Below, in pieces: positions 49,954 through 50,763 of a stretch of 50,763 nt of DNA (position 1 is its first letter; each line of letters opens with the position of its first letter). Below the pieces are notes generated by a model, which saw nothing but the letters and a program-made list of their open reading frames with translations, had not been told where the DNA came from and made no database searches. Both the position numbers and the translations under genes were made by a program. The DNA is from an uncultured Acetatifactor sp. (GTDB lineage: Bacteria; Bacillota; Clostridia; Lachnospirales; Lachnospiraceae): positions 1-50,763 of the forward strand of contig CAJTZD010000027.1 in NCBI GenBank assembly GCA_910584235.1, read 5' to 3'.

Positions 49954-50613
49954 ATGAAATTTGAAAGTTCTTTTCCGATTTGGGATAAATTGAATACAGA
50001 TCAGCAGGCCCGCATACTGGGCAGCCTGGCAAGCCACCGCGTCAAAAAAGGAGCCGTCATCCACAACGGAAGCATGGATTGTACCGGCCTGCTTTTGGTG
50101 AAATCCGGGCAGCTTCGGGTCTACATTCTCTCGGAGGAGGGCCGCGAGATCACGCTCTACCGGTTATTCGAGCTGGATATGTGCCTGTTCTCGGCCTCCT
50201 GCATGCTGCGCTCCATTCAGTTTGACGTAACCATTGCCGCCGAAAAGGATACGGAGTTCTGGGTGGTGCCCACGGAGGTCTATAAAAGCATTCTGGAAGA
50301 ATCCGCGCCGGCGGCAAATTACACCAATGAACTGATGGCCTCCCGCTTTTCGGATGTGATGTGGCTGATGGAGCAGATCATGTGGAAAAGCCTGGACAGA
50401 CGCGTGGCAGCATTTCTCCTGGAGGAAGCCTCCATAGAGGGAACCGATCAGTTAAAAATCACCCACGAGACAATCGCCAGCCATCTGGGCTCCCACCGGG
50501 AAGTTATCACCCGGATGCTCCGGTATTTTCAAAATGAGGGAATGGTCCGGCTGAGCCGGGGCGCCATTGAGATTGCGGATGCAGATAAGCTGGAGGAATT
50601 AAGGGATTCCTGA
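49954..50613 (+). CDS. Crp/Fnr-family transcriptional regulator
   Basis: 219 residues. An N-terminal cyclic-nucleotide-binding-type beta barrel (about 15-125: SLASHRVKKGAVIHNGSMDCTGLLLVKSGQLRVYI) precedes a dimer helix and a C-terminal HTH (LKITHETIASHLGSHREVITRMLRYFQNEGMV). It lacks the four-Cys cluster of oxygen-sensing Fnr; the effector is unknown. It is divergent from padR with 180 bp between. The ATG at 49954 has AGGGGG upstream. Confidence 0.93.
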   Translation: MKFESSFPIWDKLNTDQQARILGSLASHRVKKGAVIHNGSMDCTGLLLVKSGQLRVYILSEEGREITLYRLFELDMCLFSASCMLRSIQFDVTIAAEKDTEFWVVPTEVYKSILEESAPAANYTNELMASRFSDVMWLMEQIMWKSLDRRVAAFLLEEASIEGTDQLKITHETIASHLGSHREVITRMLRYFQNEGMVRLSRGAIEIADADKLEELRDS

Positions 50614-50723
50614 TTTGCAGTCTGCCCAAATGCGCAAAGATTTCCAAGACTGAAAGATACAAAGCCTGAAGCGCCATGGCGCCTATAAGGAAGAATGCCC
50701 AAAATGCACAATGTCATTAACTT

Positions 50724-50763
50724 AAGGAATCTTTTACATTTGAGTTGTAAAAGATTCCTTTTT
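50724..50763 (+). terminator. Terminator after Crp/Fnr gene
   Basis: 15-bp perfect stem (50724-50738 with 50746-50760), 7-nt loop, followed by T to the window end. Confidence 0.9.

Overview
The window looks like a chromosomal segment of a spore-forming, low-to-mid GC Firmicute, most likely a Lachnospiraceae-type Clostridia. The evidence is gene content and order: hbs, rqcP, yabP, yabQ, divIC, spoIIE, tilS, hpt and ftsH follow each other as in endospore formers. There is also a CotS-type spore-coat kinase, a Spo0A-type spoIIE promoter, and several families common in gut Clostridia (HAAS/DUF4097 cassette, YtrA-ABC module, YwlG, Hol-Tox toxin). Most of the window is GC-rich and codes mainly on the minus strand.

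Layout. 0.1-7.4 kb is the sporulation/division cluster. 7.5-15.1 kb holds a PEGA lipoprotein, a CotS-like kinase, CCA-adding enzyme, a PrsA/SurA-like foldase and an M3 peptidase. 15.3-23.6 kb holds a DUF6709-like membrane protein, a pcp remnant, a PepSY lipoprotein, a 2-isopropylmalate synthase carrying a C-terminal AraC-type DNA-binding domain, a GNAT enzyme, a Kef-type antiporter and a PRPP synthetase. 24-28.3 kb is a decay zone: an orphan Imm1-like gene, ABC-exporter debris, an intact HAAS-metallophosphoesterase fusion, histidine-kinase/LytTR debris and a truncated LMW-PTP start.

28.3-35.9 kb is an AT-rich island on the plus strand. It starts with an AlbA/Schlafen-type ATPase-HTH protein. 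A compact six-gene operon follows: a ComEC-like metallo-beta-lactamase, a trypsin-STAND/NACHT protein, two small unknown proteins (one starting with DFVTNSSSTSF), a radical SAM/SPASM enzyme and a small unknown protein. The island ends 4 nt before an intact LMW-PTP gene, and the start of a diverged PTP gene is left on its other side. The protease-NTPase-MBL core resembles AVAST-like conflict systems. The linked radical SAM and NSSST genes do not belong to any system I can name, so this is the best candidate for a new system here.

36-50.7 kb returns to host-like DNA: LMW-PTP, YwlG, tRNA-Ala(GGC), a Uma2 nuclease-fold protein, a Hol-Tox type I toxin with antisense RNA, a YtrA/ABC module with its operator, a LytTR two-component pair with a repeat-bearing small protein, an AI-2E-family permease, a lone tyrosine recombinase, a PadR-HAAS-DUF4097 cassette with operator, and a Crp/Fnr regulator.

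All names rest on reading motifs by eye; no database search was run.
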